Positions 27,307 through 36,615 are shown, counted from the stretch's first letter. The stretch: 64,000 bases of DNA from Lachnospiraceae bacterium (GCA_021770785.1 JAETQH010000014.1:1-64000); one strand, 5' to 3'. The notes: generated by a model not told the origin, from the sequence alone. Made by a program: numbers and translations.

Positions 27307-27729
27307 TTAATCTTTTCCCTCTCTCTGCCTGCATTCCCCGCAGGTCCCATATAAAATAGAATTTTTACACTGAAGCAAAAAACCGTGGTCCCTGCGGATA
27401 TGTTCTGCAATCTCTTCCATGAATGCGCATTCTAAATGAATGATCCTGCCGCATTCCATGCATTTTAAATGTAAATGCTCCTCGCAGCGGTGCCCTAATT
27501 CCACATACTGGTATCCCGCCTGGCTGCCTTTCTCCGCCACATATTTCATGACGGTTCCCTCTCTCTCAAGCTTATCTAAATAGCGGTAAATCGTTGTGAT
27601 ATTGACCTCGCTGTCCTGCTCCTTTAAATAAGCACTGATTTCCGCCGCCGTCACGGTCCGCTCGCTGCTCTGTTTTAAAAAATCCAGAATTTTTTTCCGG
27701 CTGACCGTAGCATAACCGTTTCCTGCCAT
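27307..27729 (-). CDS. Fur family metal-responsive repressor
   Basis: 140 residues. The N-terminal winged helix has VTAAEISAYLKEQ and the recognition helix NITTIYRYLDKLEREGTV. The dimer domain has the structural-zinc pairs CMEC (90-93) and CGEC (130-133) and an EEHLHLKC histidine-rich stretch. Iron, zinc, manganese and peroxide-sensing subtypes cannot be separated by eye, though the HLHLKC and ECGRIIHLE context is Zur/Fur-like. It is 15 bases downstream of a metal(loid) permease gene, so autoregulation through the operator near 28624-28648 is likely. Confidence 0.9.
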   Translation of the reverse strand: MAGNGYATVSRKKILDFLKQSSERTVTAAEISAYLKEQDSEVNITTIYRYLDKLEREGTVMKYVAEKGSQAGYQYVELGHRCEEHLHLKCMECGRIIHLECAFMEEIAEHIRRDHGFLLQCKNSILYGTCGECRQREGKD

Positions 27730-27744
27730 CGTCTCACACCTTCT

Positions 27745-28599
27745 TTAAAAAGTTATTCCTATCCATTCTATCACAACACCCCAGAAAACGCCAATGCCGT
27801 AGAGAGCCGCAATAATACCGGCATTCTGTTTCCGGTCACGGTTTAACCGCAGCAGCACTAAAATTCCCACTCCCGCATTGACCAAAAGTCCTGACATCAT
27901 CTCCCCTGCGCCGATAATTCCGTCTAAATATAGCTGCGTAATTACCACGGAGGAGGCACAGTTTGGTACCAGCCCCACCAGCGCCGCTACCAACTCGCCA
28001 ACCACCGGAACACCGACAAAAAGGCTCTCTAAGGTGTCGTTGCCGATGATACCAATCATCAAATTCAATACCAGAGAAATCAGGAGAATATAAAACAGAA
28101 TTTTTACCGTATGCTTTACCGCAGATTTTAAAATCCCGTCCTCACATCTGCAATGCTCTTCCTCACAGACCACATGGATATCCATCTCCTCTTCCTGGCG
28201 TTTTAGCAGCTTCACGTAAAAAAATTCTACCGCCATACCGGAGATTATGGCAATCACCGCCTTCGCCGCCAGGATTTTTGCCATCACAGGCAGCGGAACC
28301 GCCTCGGAAATCATAATCGGCAGCATCTCGTCGGAGGTGGAAAGAAAAACCGCCAGCAGCGTCCCCACCGTAATCACCCTGCCTGCATACAGGCTGGAGG
28401 CAGCGGTGGAAAAACCGCACTGGGGCATAATTCCTAAAAGTCCTCCCCACAGCGGGCCGAATTGCCCCGCATGGCGGATACGCTCCCTCGCCTTGTTGCC
28501 TGTGTTATGCTCTAAAAACTCCATCAAAAGGTAGGTGAAAAATAAAAAAGGTAAAATTTTTATGCTGTCTAAGACTGTATCTAAAAGAATATCTGCCAT
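27745..28599 (-). CDS. Putative metal/metalloid efflux permease (ArsP_2-like, DUF-type)
   Basis: 284 residues from the ATG at 28599, which has GGAGG 6 bases upstream. About eight membrane segments form two related halves, each with a Pro-Asn/Gln-Cys motif: GIMPQCGFSTAASSLYAGRV and GLVPNCASSVVITQLYLDG. A cytosolic loop rich in His, Cys and Glu (HVVCEEEHCRCEDG) lies between them and could bind metal. Such proteins are annotated as arsenic-efflux-like or putative manganese transporters. The substrate is unproven. Co-transcription with a Fur-family regulator favours a metal ion. Confidence 0.75.
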   Translation of the reverse strand: MADILLDTVLDSIKILPFLFFTYLLMEFLEHNTGNKARERIRHAGQFGPLWGGLLGIMPQCGFSTAASSLYAGRVITVGTLLAVFLSTSDEMLPIMISEAVPLPVMAKILAAKAVIAIISGMAVEFFYVKLLKRQEEEMDIHVVCEEEHCRCEDGILKSAVKHTVKILFYILLISLVLNLMIGIIGNDTLESLFVGVPVVGELVAALVGLVPNCASSVVITQLYLDGIIGAGEMMSGLLVNAGVGILVLLRLNRDRKQNAGIIAALYGIGVFWGVVIEWIGITF

Positions 28600-28623
28600 T
28601 GCCGTCCTCCATTTGCACATCGC

Positions 28624-28648
28624 TTGCATTTGCAACTTATTTGCAAAT
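28624..28648 (-). promoter_or_regulatory. Putative Fur-family operator (TTGCA dyads)
   Basis: Two adjacent dyads, TTGCATTTGCAA (28624-28635) and ATTTGCAAAT (28639-28648), lie immediately downstream of the permease -10 box, covering the expected transcription start. The position suits repression by the Fur-like protein encoded in the same operon. Confidence 0.6.
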
Positions 28649-28651
28649 TGT

Positions 28652-28679
28652 ATTATAGTAGTTTTTGGATTATTGTCAA
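28652..28679 (-). promoter_or_regulatory. Promoter of permease-fur operon
   Basis: On the minus strand: consensus TTGACA (28674-28679), a 16-base spacer and TATAAT (28652-28657). Confidence 0.85.
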
Positions 28680-28689
28680 GCATTTATCA

Positions 28690-28717
28690 TTGATTTTTCA
28701 CATTTTTTCTATATAAT
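28690..28717 (+). promoter_or_regulatory. Promoter of the trigger-factor-like lipoprotein gene
   Basis: TTGATT (28690-28695), 16 bases, TATAAT (28712-28717). It is back-to-back with the permease promoter, only ~10 bases away. Confidence 0.7.
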
Positions 28718-28760
28718 AACCCTTATATAACACTTAAGAAAAATTGAAAAGAGGAAAAAG

Positions 28761-29906
28761 ATGAGAAAAAAATTACTCTGGGTTTTATTTGCCCTGACCC
28801 CCTTTACCCTGGCTGCCTGCGGTTCTTCTGACGGCGATGGCGCTGCCTATTCCGACGAAGCCTACGGAGCAGTCACCCTATGCGGCTACAAAAATCTGTC
28901 CGCCGAAAAAAGTATCTATACTGTCACCGACCAGGATGTTCAGTCAGAAATCGAGACGATGTTATACGACTATGCAGAATATAACGAATCCGACGGTCCC
29001 TCCGAAAACGGCGACAGCATTACCGCTGACTTAACCGCTGAAAAAGACGGCGAAACGCTCTTTTCCTATACCGGAGACGACAGCTACGAAATTTATCTCG
29101 GTTCCGAAGAGTTCGGCAGTGAATTTGACGAGAAATTAACGGGTGTCTCTGTAGGGGACGAGCTTTCCTTCCCTGTCACCTACGACGCGGATTTCTATCT
29201 CGCCGACCTTGCCGGCGGCGACGTTACTTACACCGTCACTGTCCTTGGCATTACCAAAGAGACGATACCGGAATTAACCGACGATTTTATCACAGATACC
29301 TTAGGCTATGAGTCAAAAGATGCCTTAGAAAAGGAAATTCGTGCTGATTTAGAGAGTGCTAACGAAGCCAGCAGCACCTATGAGCTTCGGGAGAACCTGT
29401 TACAGCAGGTCATTGACGGTTCTACCTTTGACAGCTATTCCCAGAATTTATATGACAGCTATGCCGCCGGAGTGGAAGCTAACTATGAGAGCTATGCGGA
29501 AATGTTCGGCTGCGAGAGTGTGGAGGAAGTCTATGATTTATTTGAAATAACCGAGGAAGATTTGGAAAAAGAAATTATCACTCAGGTGTACCGCACCATT
29601 ATCGTCCACGCCATCTCGGACGCTGAAAAATTAGAGCTGTCCGACAAGGATTACCAGGAGGGCTTAGAACGCTACACGGAAGAAATCGGCTATGAGAGCA
29701 CAGACCAGCTACTGGCAGACTATGACGAGGATTCTCTGCGGGAATGGATTTTAGAGGATATGGTTTTAGATTTCCTGGAGAAAAATGCTACCATTACCGA
29801 GACGGAAACTGTTCCTGAAACAGAAGGTGTGTTTGAGCCGGAGGTTCTTTTTAATACGGAGTCGGTTCCTGACGCAGAAACACTTCTTGATACGGAAACA
29901 CTCTGA
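28761..29906 (+). CDS. Exported trigger-factor-like lipoprotein foldase
   Basis: 381 residues. A lipoprotein signal ends in LAAC (Cys20). Residues ~85-170 resemble the FKBP-type prolyl isomerase domain of trigger factor (GDSITADLTAEKDGE, GSEEFGSEFDEKLTGVSVGDELSF, YTVTVLGI). The rest resembles the helical chaperone arms (PELTDDFITDTLGYESKDALEKEIRADLE). The ribosome-binding domain is replaced by the lipoprotein signal, so it probably folds secreted proteins at the outer membrane face, as PrsA does. The tail is an acidic Glu-Thr-rich repeat (ETETVPETEG ... DAETLLDTETL). It is a single-gene transcript followed by repeat copy 2 and a terminator. Confidence 0.85.
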   Translation: MRKKLLWVLFALTPFTLAACGSSDGDGAAYSDEAYGAVTLCGYKNLSAEKSIYTVTDQDVQSEIETMLYDYAEYNESDGPSENGDSITADLTAEKDGETLFSYTGDDSYEIYLGSEEFGSEFDEKLTGVSVGDELSFPVTYDADFYLADLAGGDVTYTVTVLGITKETIPELTDDFITDTLGYESKDALEKEIRADLESANEASSTYELRENLLQQVIDGSTFDSYSQNLYDSYAAGVEANYESYAEMFGCESVEEVYDLFEITEEDLEKEIITQVYRTIIVHAISDAEKLELSDKDYQEGLERYTEEIGYESTDQLLADYDEDSLREWILEDMVLDFLEKNATITETETVPETEGVFEPEVLFNTESVPDAETLLDTETL

Positions 29907-29913
29907 TTCAATC

Positions 29914-29997
29914 GAGTAGCGAAGATTTATCTTCCCCTACTCGCACGCCGGGCATCCGTCAGCCTGCTGACACCTTTCATTGGATGCCCGTGTGCAT
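29914..29997. repeat. Two-hairpin structured repeat, copy 2
   Basis: The same frame as copy 1 at 9540: GAGTAG...CTACTCG hairpin with TTTA loop, then CGGGCATCC/GGATGCCCG enclosing a small GTCAGC-CT-GCTGAC hairpin, ending GTGTGCAT. Five inner base pairs differ from copy 1 with both strands changed. It starts 8 bases after the lipoprotein stop codon and is followed by a terminator. Confidence 0.75.
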
Positions 29998-30002
29998 ATA
30001 AC

Positions 30003-30037
30003 AGGGCCGGTGCAACTATTGCATCAGCCCTTTATTT
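30003..30037 (+). terminator. Terminator after the trigger-factor-like gene
   Basis: AGGGC and TGCA pair with TGCA and GCCCT, followed by TTTATTTC on the plus strand. It overlaps the stop of the convergent SGNH-like gene. Confidence 0.7.
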
Positions 30038-30979
30038 CATCCTCAAACCCTGTAAATATCCTTTTTCCACATACACTTCCCTGATTTTCCGGTTCAATTC
30101 CTCCTGCTCTTCAAACTCCCCGCCAAAATGTACGCCATCTGAAAACTGTTCTGACGGATAAAATGCCATATTGGAAAAATATTCCGTAAAATAAGACTCA
30201 AGCCCCCACTGTTTTACGGACTGCTCTAAAAGCCATGCCTGGCTGCGGCGGTCTTCTTCCTCTGCAAACACGGTAGGCAGCAGATAAAATGATACTCCTG
30301 CCTTCTCACAAAGTGCTGCAATTTCCGGCAGATACTGCGCTGTTATTTCTGAAATTTTTCCGTTGGTTTCCTCCGCGCTTTTCACGGTTCCTGTATCTTT
30401 CAGATAATTTAAGTACAGCTTACGATTCACCGAAGAATCCCCCACCAGCCGGATAACCGGCTTCTGCACAAACAATACGCCGTAGAGTTCCTGCATCTGC
30501 TGCCTGGTCTCTTCCTTAAATTCCGGCAGCAATCCTGCATTTCCAAAAGGTATCATCACATACTGATAGCCGTATTCCACATCCAGCTCTGCCTGCAGCG
30601 CATCCATTCCCACAAACAGATATACCTCTTCTGTCTCCTCATGCTGTTCCAAAAATTCTTTGATAAGCACATACTCTCCCGCTATGGTAACGGCACGGTT
30701 ATTTCCTGCAAAACAATACTCCGGATTTTCCCCTGATAGTCCGTCAAAAAGCTGCTTGCAGACACTGTCTCCTATTACCAGCTTTGTGGCAGCAGACTGC
30801 GCTTTTACTCTCTCAACCGCCTCATCCACCTCCATTTTCGCCACCGGGTAATCGCTGCTTTTCGTCACTGCCGCAAGCCAGCCCCGAAAAGGCGGCTTCG
30901 CAGACAAAATATCTAACAGCAGCAGCATCGTTAAAAACAGGCAGAGAAACAGCGCCATTTTTCTCACAAATTTTTTCAT
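30032..30979 (-). CDS. SGNH-hydrolase-like membrane-anchored protein, MBOAT partner
   Basis: 315 residues with an N-terminal anchor (about residues 8-26). A VIGDSVCKQLFDG block has the Gly-Asp-Ser of SGNH/DltD-like enzymes, and FSDGVHFGG near the C-terminus has the matching Asp-x-x-His. It follows an MBOAT acyltransferase by 15 bases on the same strand, so it likely completes transfer of an acyl group to an extracellular polymer. It differs from the DHHW partner at 983-2083, indicating a separate modification system. Family membership is inferred from motifs and neighbour. Confidence 0.75.
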   Translation of the reverse strand: MKKFVRKMALFLCLFLTMLLLLDILSAKPPFRGWLAAVTKSSDYPVAKMEVDEAVERVKAQSAATKLVIGDSVCKQLFDGLSGENPEYCFAGNNRAVTIAGEYVLIKEFLEQHEETEEVYLFVGMDALQAELDVEYGYQYVMIPFGNAGLLPEFKEETRQQMQELYGVLFVQKPVIRLVGDSSVNRKLYLNYLKDTGTVKSAEETNGKISEITAQYLPEIAALCEKAGVSFYLLPTVFAEEEDRRSQAWLLEQSVKQWGLESYFTEYFSNMAFYPSEQFSDGVHFGGEFEEQEELNRKIREVYVEKGYLQGLRMK

Positions 30980-30994
30980 ACCCTTAATTCACCC

Positions 30995-32482
30995 CTAAAA
31001 CTGAAAATAGATAAAAGAAGCTGCCGCCCTTCCATAATTTTGTATTAGAAACAATACAAAAACCGTCAGTATCAAAAGATATCCGCTCCACCGCCAAACT
31101 ACAGGAAACTTTTCCACCTGTTCCCGCAGCCGGTATCCACGCTCATGCAGCACATCCACTGCAATCAATACCAGTATCGCAATCACCAGTTCCAGCAACT
31201 GCATTCCCTCTAATCCCAAGGAAAAAATATTACGGTTCAGATAGGGATGAAACAGGTTTTCAAGTCCGTGCCTTACCATGAAAACTCCATAACCAAGGCT
31301 CGGAGCACGGAAGAACAGCCAGGCAAAGTCACAAAAAAGAAACGTCACTAAAATCCGTAAAAACCTGCTCACGGGATGGTTTCTTTCCAAAGAAATTTTT
31401 TCTCCCAGCCTCTCCCTAAAAGGTTTCGTCACACCGCCTGCTATCTGATAAGCACCGTGCAACGCCCCCCAGAACACATAATTCCAGCTTGCGCCGTGCC
31501 ACAAGCCGCTGATTAGAAATGTAATCATCAAATTGCGGTAAGTAGCCGCTTTTCCTCTGCGGCTGCCTCCTAAAGGAATATAAAGGTAATCCCGGAACCA
31601 CCCCGATAAGCTGATATGCCACCTTCGCCAAAATTCCCTGACGCTCTCCGCTAAATAGGGTTGTCTGAAATTATCCCTCAACCGGATACCCAATACCTGT
31701 GCTGCTCCGATGGCAATATGGCTGTAACCGCCGAAATCACAATAAATCTGTATTCCGAATAGAATTGTGGCAAAAACAATCATTCCCGCAGAATAGTTCT
31801 CATACTGCTCATAAACGGTATTTACCATGATTGCCGCCTGGTCCGCAATCCAGATTTTTTCAAAAAACCCCCACAGCATCAAAAGCAGCCCATTTTTTGC
31901 CATATCATAGTCAAAGGGCTTCGGCGTTTCCAGTTGCTTTAATAAATTACCGCTCCTCTCAATCGGTCCCGCCACCAACTGGGGGAAAAACGAAATAAAG
32001 AGAGCATACCGCAGAAAACTTTTCTCTGCTTTTGTTTCCCTGCGGTACACATCCACCAGATATCCCACTGCCTGAAAGGTATAAAAGGAAATTCCCACCG
32101 GAAGCAGCAGAGATACACCGCTCCACTCTAAACTGATTCCGGCAATTTTTAATATCCTGCTAATGCTTCCCATGGCAAAATCCAGATATTTAAATACAAA
32201 CAGCAGCAGAAATACCACTGTCACACAAATACCAAGGCACCATGCCCGCTTCTTTCCCTGTTCCGGCACGTGCGTCTCGTCTAAAGCTCCTATCATTCTG
32301 CCTCCAAGGTAGCTTAAGAACGTCACTCCGAAAATCAGCAGGGCATACGCCGCATTCCAACTCATATAAAAATAATAGCTCGCCAAAAGCAGCCACATCT
32401 GTTTTACTTTTTGCGGCAGGAGAAAGTAAATGCCCACTACAATGGGAAAAAAAATTAAAAAAGGAATGGAATTAAAAAGCAT
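30995..32482 (-). CDS. MBOAT family O-acyltransferase (second module)
   Basis: 495 residues and about ten or more membrane helices. Key motifs are EFWRRWHISLSGWFRDYLYI, PLGGSRRGK and SGLWHGASWNYVFWG with the catalytic His. Early in the protein, LPVGISFYTFQAVGYLVDVYR is the conserved fold segment of AlgI/DltB-type proteins. It sits 27 bases downstream of dapL and 15 bases upstream of the SGNH-like partner, all in one direction, suggesting one transcript. The acceptor polymer is unknown. Confidence 0.92.
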   Translation of the reverse strand: MLFNSIPFLIFFPIVVGIYFLLPQKVKQMWLLLASYYFYMSWNAAYALLIFGVTFLSYLGGRMIGALDETHVPEQGKKRAWCLGICVTVVFLLLFVFKYLDFAMGSISRILKIAGISLEWSGVSLLLPVGISFYTFQAVGYLVDVYRRETKAEKSFLRYALFISFFPQLVAGPIERSGNLLKQLETPKPFDYDMAKNGLLLMLWGFFEKIWIADQAAIMVNTVYEQYENYSAGMIVFATILFGIQIYCDFGGYSHIAIGAAQVLGIRLRDNFRQPYLAESVREFWRRWHISLSGWFRDYLYIPLGGSRRGKAATYRNLMITFLISGLWHGASWNYVFWGALHGAYQIAGGVTKPFRERLGEKISLERNHPVSRFLRILVTFLFCDFAWLFFRAPSLGYGVFMVRHGLENLFHPYLNRNIFSLGLEGMQLLELVIAILVLIAVDVLHERGYRLREQVEKFPVVWRWSGYLLILTVFVLFLIQNYGRAAASFIYFQF

Positions 32483-32509
32483 GCTTCTCTCCTTAAAAGA
32501 TACCGGAAC

Positions 32510-33724
32510 TTAAAGCTTCTTAATACGCTCTAGCGCTGCCACGGTATTCTCATAGGTTCCGAATGCCGTCAGCCTGAAATACCCCTCTCCGTTTGGTCCG
32601 AATCCGGAGCCCGGCGTACCTACCACATTGGCATTTTCCAACAGATAGTCAAAAAACTCCCAGGAAGTCATTTTGTCCGGTGTCTTTAACCAGATATAAG
32701 GCGCATTGACACCTCCGAATACCGTATAGCCCGCCTCGTTTAAGCCCGCCTTGATGGTGGCTGCATTTTTCATGTAATAACCAACCTGCTCTTTTAACTG
32801 TGCCTTTCCGGCTTCAGAATAAACTGCCTCTCCGGCACGCTGTACAATGTATGGTGCACCGTTGAATTTTGTCCCGTGACGTCTTGCCCACATGCTGTTT
32901 AAGGAAACGTCACCACATTTTAACTCCTTGGGGACAACCGTATAGCCCAGACGCACCCCGGTAAATCCGGCATTTTTAGAAAAGCTCCTTAACTCGATGG
33001 CACAGGTTTTTGCTCCCTCGCATTCATAAATGGAATGCGCCACATCACTCTCAGAAATATATGCCTCATATGCCGCGTCATAGATAATGACTGCTCCCAC
33101 CTTGTTGGCATAATCCACCCAGGTCTGTAACTGGGCTTTTGTAACGGTGGTTCCGGTAGGGTTATTCGGCAGGCATAAGTAAATGATGTCCGGTGTCTCC
33201 TTCGGAAACTCCGGCACGAAATTATTTTCCATGGTGCAGGGCATGTAAATCACATCGCTCCACATCTCCGTTGCCGCATCATAAGTTCCGGTTCTTCCCG
33301 CCATAACATTGGAATCCACATAAACCGGATAAACCGGATCACAGACAGCAATCTTATTGTCAACGCCGAAAATCTCCTGGATATTTGCAGAATCGCTCTT
33401 TGCCCCGTCGGAAACAAAAATCTCGTCTGTGGAAATATCGCAGCCCCTTGCCTCATAGTCGTTTTTCACAATGGCACTTCTCAGGAAATCATACCCTAAA
33501 TCCGGTGCATAGCCGTGGAAGGTCTCCGCCTTTCCCATCTCATCCACTGCCTTGTGCATTGCCTCGATAATCGCCGGGGCGATGGGCTGGGTCACATCAC
33601 CGATTCCCAAACGGATCATCTGCCTGTCAGGATTGGCTGTGGAATAGGCATTCACTTTTTTTGCAATGGTGCTGAAAAGATAGCTGCCCGGTAATTTCTG
33701 ATAGTTTTCATTAATTTTAAACAT
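32510..33724 (-). CDS. dapL: LL-diaminopimelate aminotransferase
   Basis: 404 residues, typical DapL length. A PLP fold-type I enzyme, it converts tetrahydrodipicolinate directly to LL-diaminopimelate, bypassing the acyl-intermediate route. Diagnostic blocks are [68 protein letters not shown] and the PLP-lysine region [20 protein letters not shown]. With dapA and dapB it defines a DapL-type lysine and cell-wall pathway. No lysine riboswitch precedes it. Its leader holds only a short hairpin. Confidence 0.97.
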   Translation of the reverse strand: MFKINENYQKLPGSYLFSTIAKKVNAYSTANPDRQMIRLGIGDVTQPIAPAIIEAMHKAVDEMGKAETFHGYAPDLGYDFLRSAIVKNDYEARGCDISTDEIFVSDGAKSDSANIQEIFGVDNKIAVCDPVYPVYVDSNVMAGRTGTYDAATEMWSDVIYMPCTMENNFVPEFPKETPDIIYLCLPNNPTGTTVTKAQLQTWVDYANKVGAVIIYDAAYEAYISESDVAHSIYECEGAKTCAIELRSFSKNAGFTGVRLGYTVVPKELKCGDVSLNSMWARRHGTKFNGAPYIVQRAGEAVYSEAGKAQLKEQVGYYMKNAATIKAGLNEAGYTVFGGVNAPYIWLKTPDKMTSWEFFDYLLENANVVGTPGSGFGPNGEGYFRLTAFGTYENTVAALERIKKL

Positions 33725-33761
33725 GGCTTTCTCCTTACTATTCTGTATTCTTTCTAATCCA

Positions 33762-33842
33762 CGCTGCTTTCGGGTTTTCCCTGTAGCAGCGCTATGGTTT
33801 TGATTTGTAATTCAGTATATCATTGCAGGAGCCGGGCTGCAA
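33762..33842 (-). promoter_or_regulatory. dapL promoter and leader hairpin
   Basis: On the minus strand: TTGCAG (33837-33842), a 17-base spacer and TATACT (33814-33819). The leader contains a hairpin (33762-33791): CGCTGCT pairs with AGCAGCG, with an inner GGG/CCC. It has no T-run, so it is not a terminator. Confidence 0.65.
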
Positions 33843-33898
33843 GTATTTTTTGTTTACCTGGAACCAAAATTTTTTTTCAATAAAAGCCGGTACCCATA

Positions 33899-33926
33899 CA
33901 AAAACCCGGCTGCTAAGCAGCCGGGC
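33899..33926 (-). terminator. Terminator after the ANTAR regulator gene
   Basis: A ten-pair stem CCCGGCTGCT/AGCAGCCGGG with a one-base loop is followed on the minus strand by a T-run. It ends the hisA-glnA-ANTAR transcript. Confidence 0.9.
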
Positions 33927-33934
33927 TCTCCTTG

Positions 33935-34480
33935 TCATGTAAGCAAACTTAAAATCATCTGGGCGGTTTCCATCAGCCCCGTTCCATTATCCATGCTTCG
34001 TTTCTGCATATAGCGGTGCGCTTCCTCTTCTGTCAGGTTATTCCGTTCCATCAGGAGAAGCTTCGCCTCACGAATCAGCTCCATTTCCTCCTCGGAACGT
34101 TCCTTGGGTTTATTCTTTGCCTTCTTTCGCCTGCGGGTAATGGTATATTCCATCATCTCCACTGTCTGCAGTAGCTCATTTATCTTTAATGGCGTACTTA
34201 AACACACAAGATTCTCAATATCACGCTCCCCGCAGTTCATGGGAGAAGCCACTAACAGCATTTCAAACTGGGGCGGCAGATACTCATGCAGCTCGGTATA
34301 CATCATATCCACAAAACGGCAGCCGCACACGATAATGCCCCCGCCTAACTCATTGGCACTTTGCAGGGCCTGCGCTCCGGTGGTACAGACCGCACATACG
34401 CAATGACCGTTCTGCATTAGTATCTTTTTTATGTTTTTTGCAGTTTCCTGTTTCGGAAACGCAACGATTAAGCCGGTCAA
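33935..34480 (-). CDS. ANTAR-domain response regulator
   Basis: 181 residues from a TTG start at 34480. Residues ~1-115 resemble a receiver domain (LIVAFPKQETAKNIKKIL), but at the usual phospho-acceptor position the sequence is IIVCGCRFVDMM, so phosphorylation is doubtful. The C-terminal ~60 residues are an ANTAR RNA-binding domain: REAKLLLMERNNLTEEEAHRYMQ, then KRSMDNGTGLMETAQMILSLL. ANTAR proteins act as antiterminators on paired hairpins in nitrogen-metabolism leaders. Coupling to glnA (14 bases upstream) fits nitrogen control. Confidence 0.88.
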   Translation of the reverse strand: MTGLIVAFPKQETAKNIKKILMQNGHCVCAVCTTGAQALQSANELGGGIIVCGCRFVDMMYTELHEYLPPQFEMLLVASPMNCGERDIENLVCLSTPLKINELLQTVEMMEYTITRRRKKAKNKPKERSEEEMELIREAKLLLMERNNLTEEEAHRYMQKRSMDNGTGLMETAQMILSLLT

Positions 34481-34494
34481 AATATTTTCCCTGT

Positions 34495-35826
34495 TTAAAT
34501 TTTATAGAGATAATTGTCAATCTCCCAGCTTGTCACCTGGGAACGGTAATCTGCCCATTCTGCCCGCTTCGCCTCTATATATTTTTCCGTGATATGCTTA
34601 CCTAACACTTCTTTTAAATATTCGTCCTGTTCAAAGGCATCTAACGCTTCTCCTAAATCCGCCGGGAGTTCTTCGATTCCAAGCTCATGCTTCTGGGACA
34701 GGCGCATTTCATAGACATTTTCCGTGATGGCTGCCGGAGGCTCAATCTGGTTGCGGATACCGTCTAAGCCTGCCTGCAGGCATACCGCTAAGGTCAGGTA
34801 CGGATTTGCCGCAGAATCCGGGCTGCGCAGCTCCACACGGGTTCCCTCTCCCCTTGTCACCGGAATGCGGATTAAAGGACTTCTGTTTGTGAGGGACCAT
34901 GCAATATAAATGGGCGCTTCATAGCCCGGAACCAGACGTTTATAAGAATTAATCAGCGGGTTGGTAATCACTGTCATTCCCTTCATATGCCGGATAATTC
35001 CACCGATGAACCAGAACGCCTCCCTGCTTAACCCCAGCTCTCCATTTGGGTCGTCAAAAATATTTTTGCCGTTCTTAGACAGGGACATATTTACGTGCAT
35101 ACCGGAGCCGTTGACCCCGGTTTTCGGCTTCGGCATAAAGCTGGCAAACATGCCGTGGCGCTTGGCAATCGTCTTTACCGCCAGTTTAAAGGTCATAATG
35201 TTATCCGCCGTCTTTACCGCCTCATCATAGCGAAAATCAATCTCGTGCTGTGCCGGAGCCACCTCGTGGTGGGAGGCCTCAATTTCAAAGCCCATATCCT
35301 CTAAGGTCAGCACCATATCCCGTCTGGCATTCTCCCCTAAATCAACCGGTCCTAAATCAAAATATCCCGCTCTCTCTTTACTGATGGTAGTGGGCTGTCC
35401 ATCCTCATCCTGGTTGAACAGGAAAAATTCACATTCCGGCCCCACATCAAAACGGTAGCCCATCTCCGCCGCATTCGCCACCGCTTTCTTTAGCAGGTAA
35501 CGGGGGTCGCCCTGGAAAGGCTTCCGCTCGGAGGTGTAAATATCGCAGATAATTCTTGCCACCTTTCCCTGCTGGGGTCTCCATGGGAAAATCACAAATG
35601 TGTCTAAATCGGGGTACAGATACATATCTGATTCCTCGATTCGCACAAAGCCCTCAATGGAGGAACCGTCAAACATACAGCTGTTGTCTAAGGCCTTCTC
35701 TAACTGGCTGGAAGTAATCGCCACATTTTTTAAAGTGCCGAACATATCCGTAAACTGCAGACGGATAAACTCAACATCCTCTTCCTCTACCATGCGAATA
35801 ATATCCTGTTTTGTGTACTTGCTCAT
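34495..35826 (-). CDS. glnA: Glutamine synthetase, type I
   Basis: 443 residues, the Firmicutes GSI-alpha length. It makes glutamine from glutamate and ammonia. Active-site blocks are [57 protein letters not shown] and NRSPLIRIP. The Tyr adenylylation loop of beta-type enzymes is absent, as expected for a feedback-inhibited alpha type. It lies 9 bases after hisA and 14 bases before an ANTAR regulator gene in a single direction. Confidence 0.97.
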   Translation of the reverse strand: MSKYTKQDIIRMVEEEDVEFIRLQFTDMFGTLKNVAITSSQLEKALDNSCMFDGSSIEGFVRIEESDMYLYPDLDTFVIFPWRPQQGKVARIICDIYTSERKPFQGDPRYLLKKAVANAAEMGYRFDVGPECEFFLFNQDEDGQPTTISKERAGYFDLGPVDLGENARRDMVLTLEDMGFEIEASHHEVAPAQHEIDFRYDEAVKTADNIMTFKLAVKTIAKRHGMFASFMPKPKTGVNGSGMHVNMSLSKNGKNIFDDPNGELGLSREAFWFIGGIIRHMKGMTVITNPLINSYKRLVPGYEAPIYIAWSLTNRSPLIRIPVTRGEGTRVELRSPDSAANPYLTLAVCLQAGLDGIRNQIEPPAAITENVYEMRLSQKHELGIEELPADLGEALDAFEQDEYLKEVLGKHITEKYIEAKRAEWADYRSQVTSWEIDNYLYKI

Positions 35827-35835
35827 ATTCTCTCA

Positions 35836-36615
35836 TCACTCCTTATTGATATATTCTAGCACTTTTTCATAAGCCATGGAGCCGCCGAATAAATCCAAGG
35901 CGCTTCCGATGGTTACATGTAATCTGTTTTTCCCAAGGCGCTTTAACTGTTCTAAATCAGCAAAGCCTGCCACGCCTCCTGCATAGGTGATGGGGATTTT
36001 TCCCCAGTTTCCGAGGAAGCCCGCCAGCTCTGCCTCAATGCCGGAGACTTTCCCCTCCACGTCCACTGCATGGATTAAGAACTCATCACAGTATCCCGAC
36101 AGTTCCTCTAACAGTTCTTCCCGGATAACTTCCTCCGTAAACTTCTGCCAGCGGTCTGTCACTATGTAGTAAGCCCCGTCTTTCTTCCGGCAGCTTAAAT
36201 CCAGCACCAGATGTTCCTTCCCCACCGCCTGCTCTATCTTATGTAAATTTTCATAATCTATTCTTCCCTCCCGGAACACGTAGGAGGTGACAATCACATG
36301 GCTTGCTCCCGCCTCTAAAAACTCCGCCGCATTCTCAGCCGTAATGCCGCCGCCAATCTGCAGCCCTCTCGGATATGCCGCCAAAGCCTCTAACGCCTGC
36401 TGCTTTGTGGCAGCATAATACTCGCTTCCCACCGGATTCAGCAGAATGATATGACCACCCCGAATCCCTTCTTTTTGGTAGAGCTTTGCATAAAATGCCG
36501 CATCCTGCTCCGAAACGAAATTTTCTTTCGCAAGGCTGCCTGCATCTTTTAGCGTTCCCCCCACAATCTGTTTTACCTTGCCGTTATGAATATCTATACA
36601 GGGCCTAAATTCCAT
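35836..36615 (-). CDS. hisA: Phosphoribosylformimino-AICAR ribotide isomerase (eukaryote-like HisA)
   Basis: 259 residues from the ATG at 36615, which follows TTAGGAGGAAAAAG. A longer frame runs into the leader hairpin and is not coding. The TIM barrel opens FRPCIDIHNGKVKQIVGG, with LQIGGGITAENAAEFLEAGA and, later, ITYAGGVAGFADLEQL. The spacing and the NFVSEQDAAFYAKLYQKEGI segment match the eukaryote-like HisA branch rather than the standard bacterial HisA. It catalyses the fourth histidine-pathway reaction. No other biosynthetic his genes are nearby. It heads the operon with glnA. Confidence 0.88.
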   Translation of the reverse strand: MEFRPCIDIHNGKVKQIVGGTLKDAGSLAKENFVSEQDAAFYAKLYQKEGIRGGHIILLNPVGSEYYAATKQQALEALAAYPRGLQIGGGITAENAAEFLEAGASHVIVTSYVFREGRIDYENLHKIEQAVGKEHLVLDLSCRKKDGAYYIVTDRWQKFTEEVIREELLEELSGYCDEFLIHAVDVEGKVSGIEAELAGFLGNWGKIPITYAGGVAGFADLEQLKRLGKNRLHVTIGSALDLFGGSMAYEKVLEYINKE

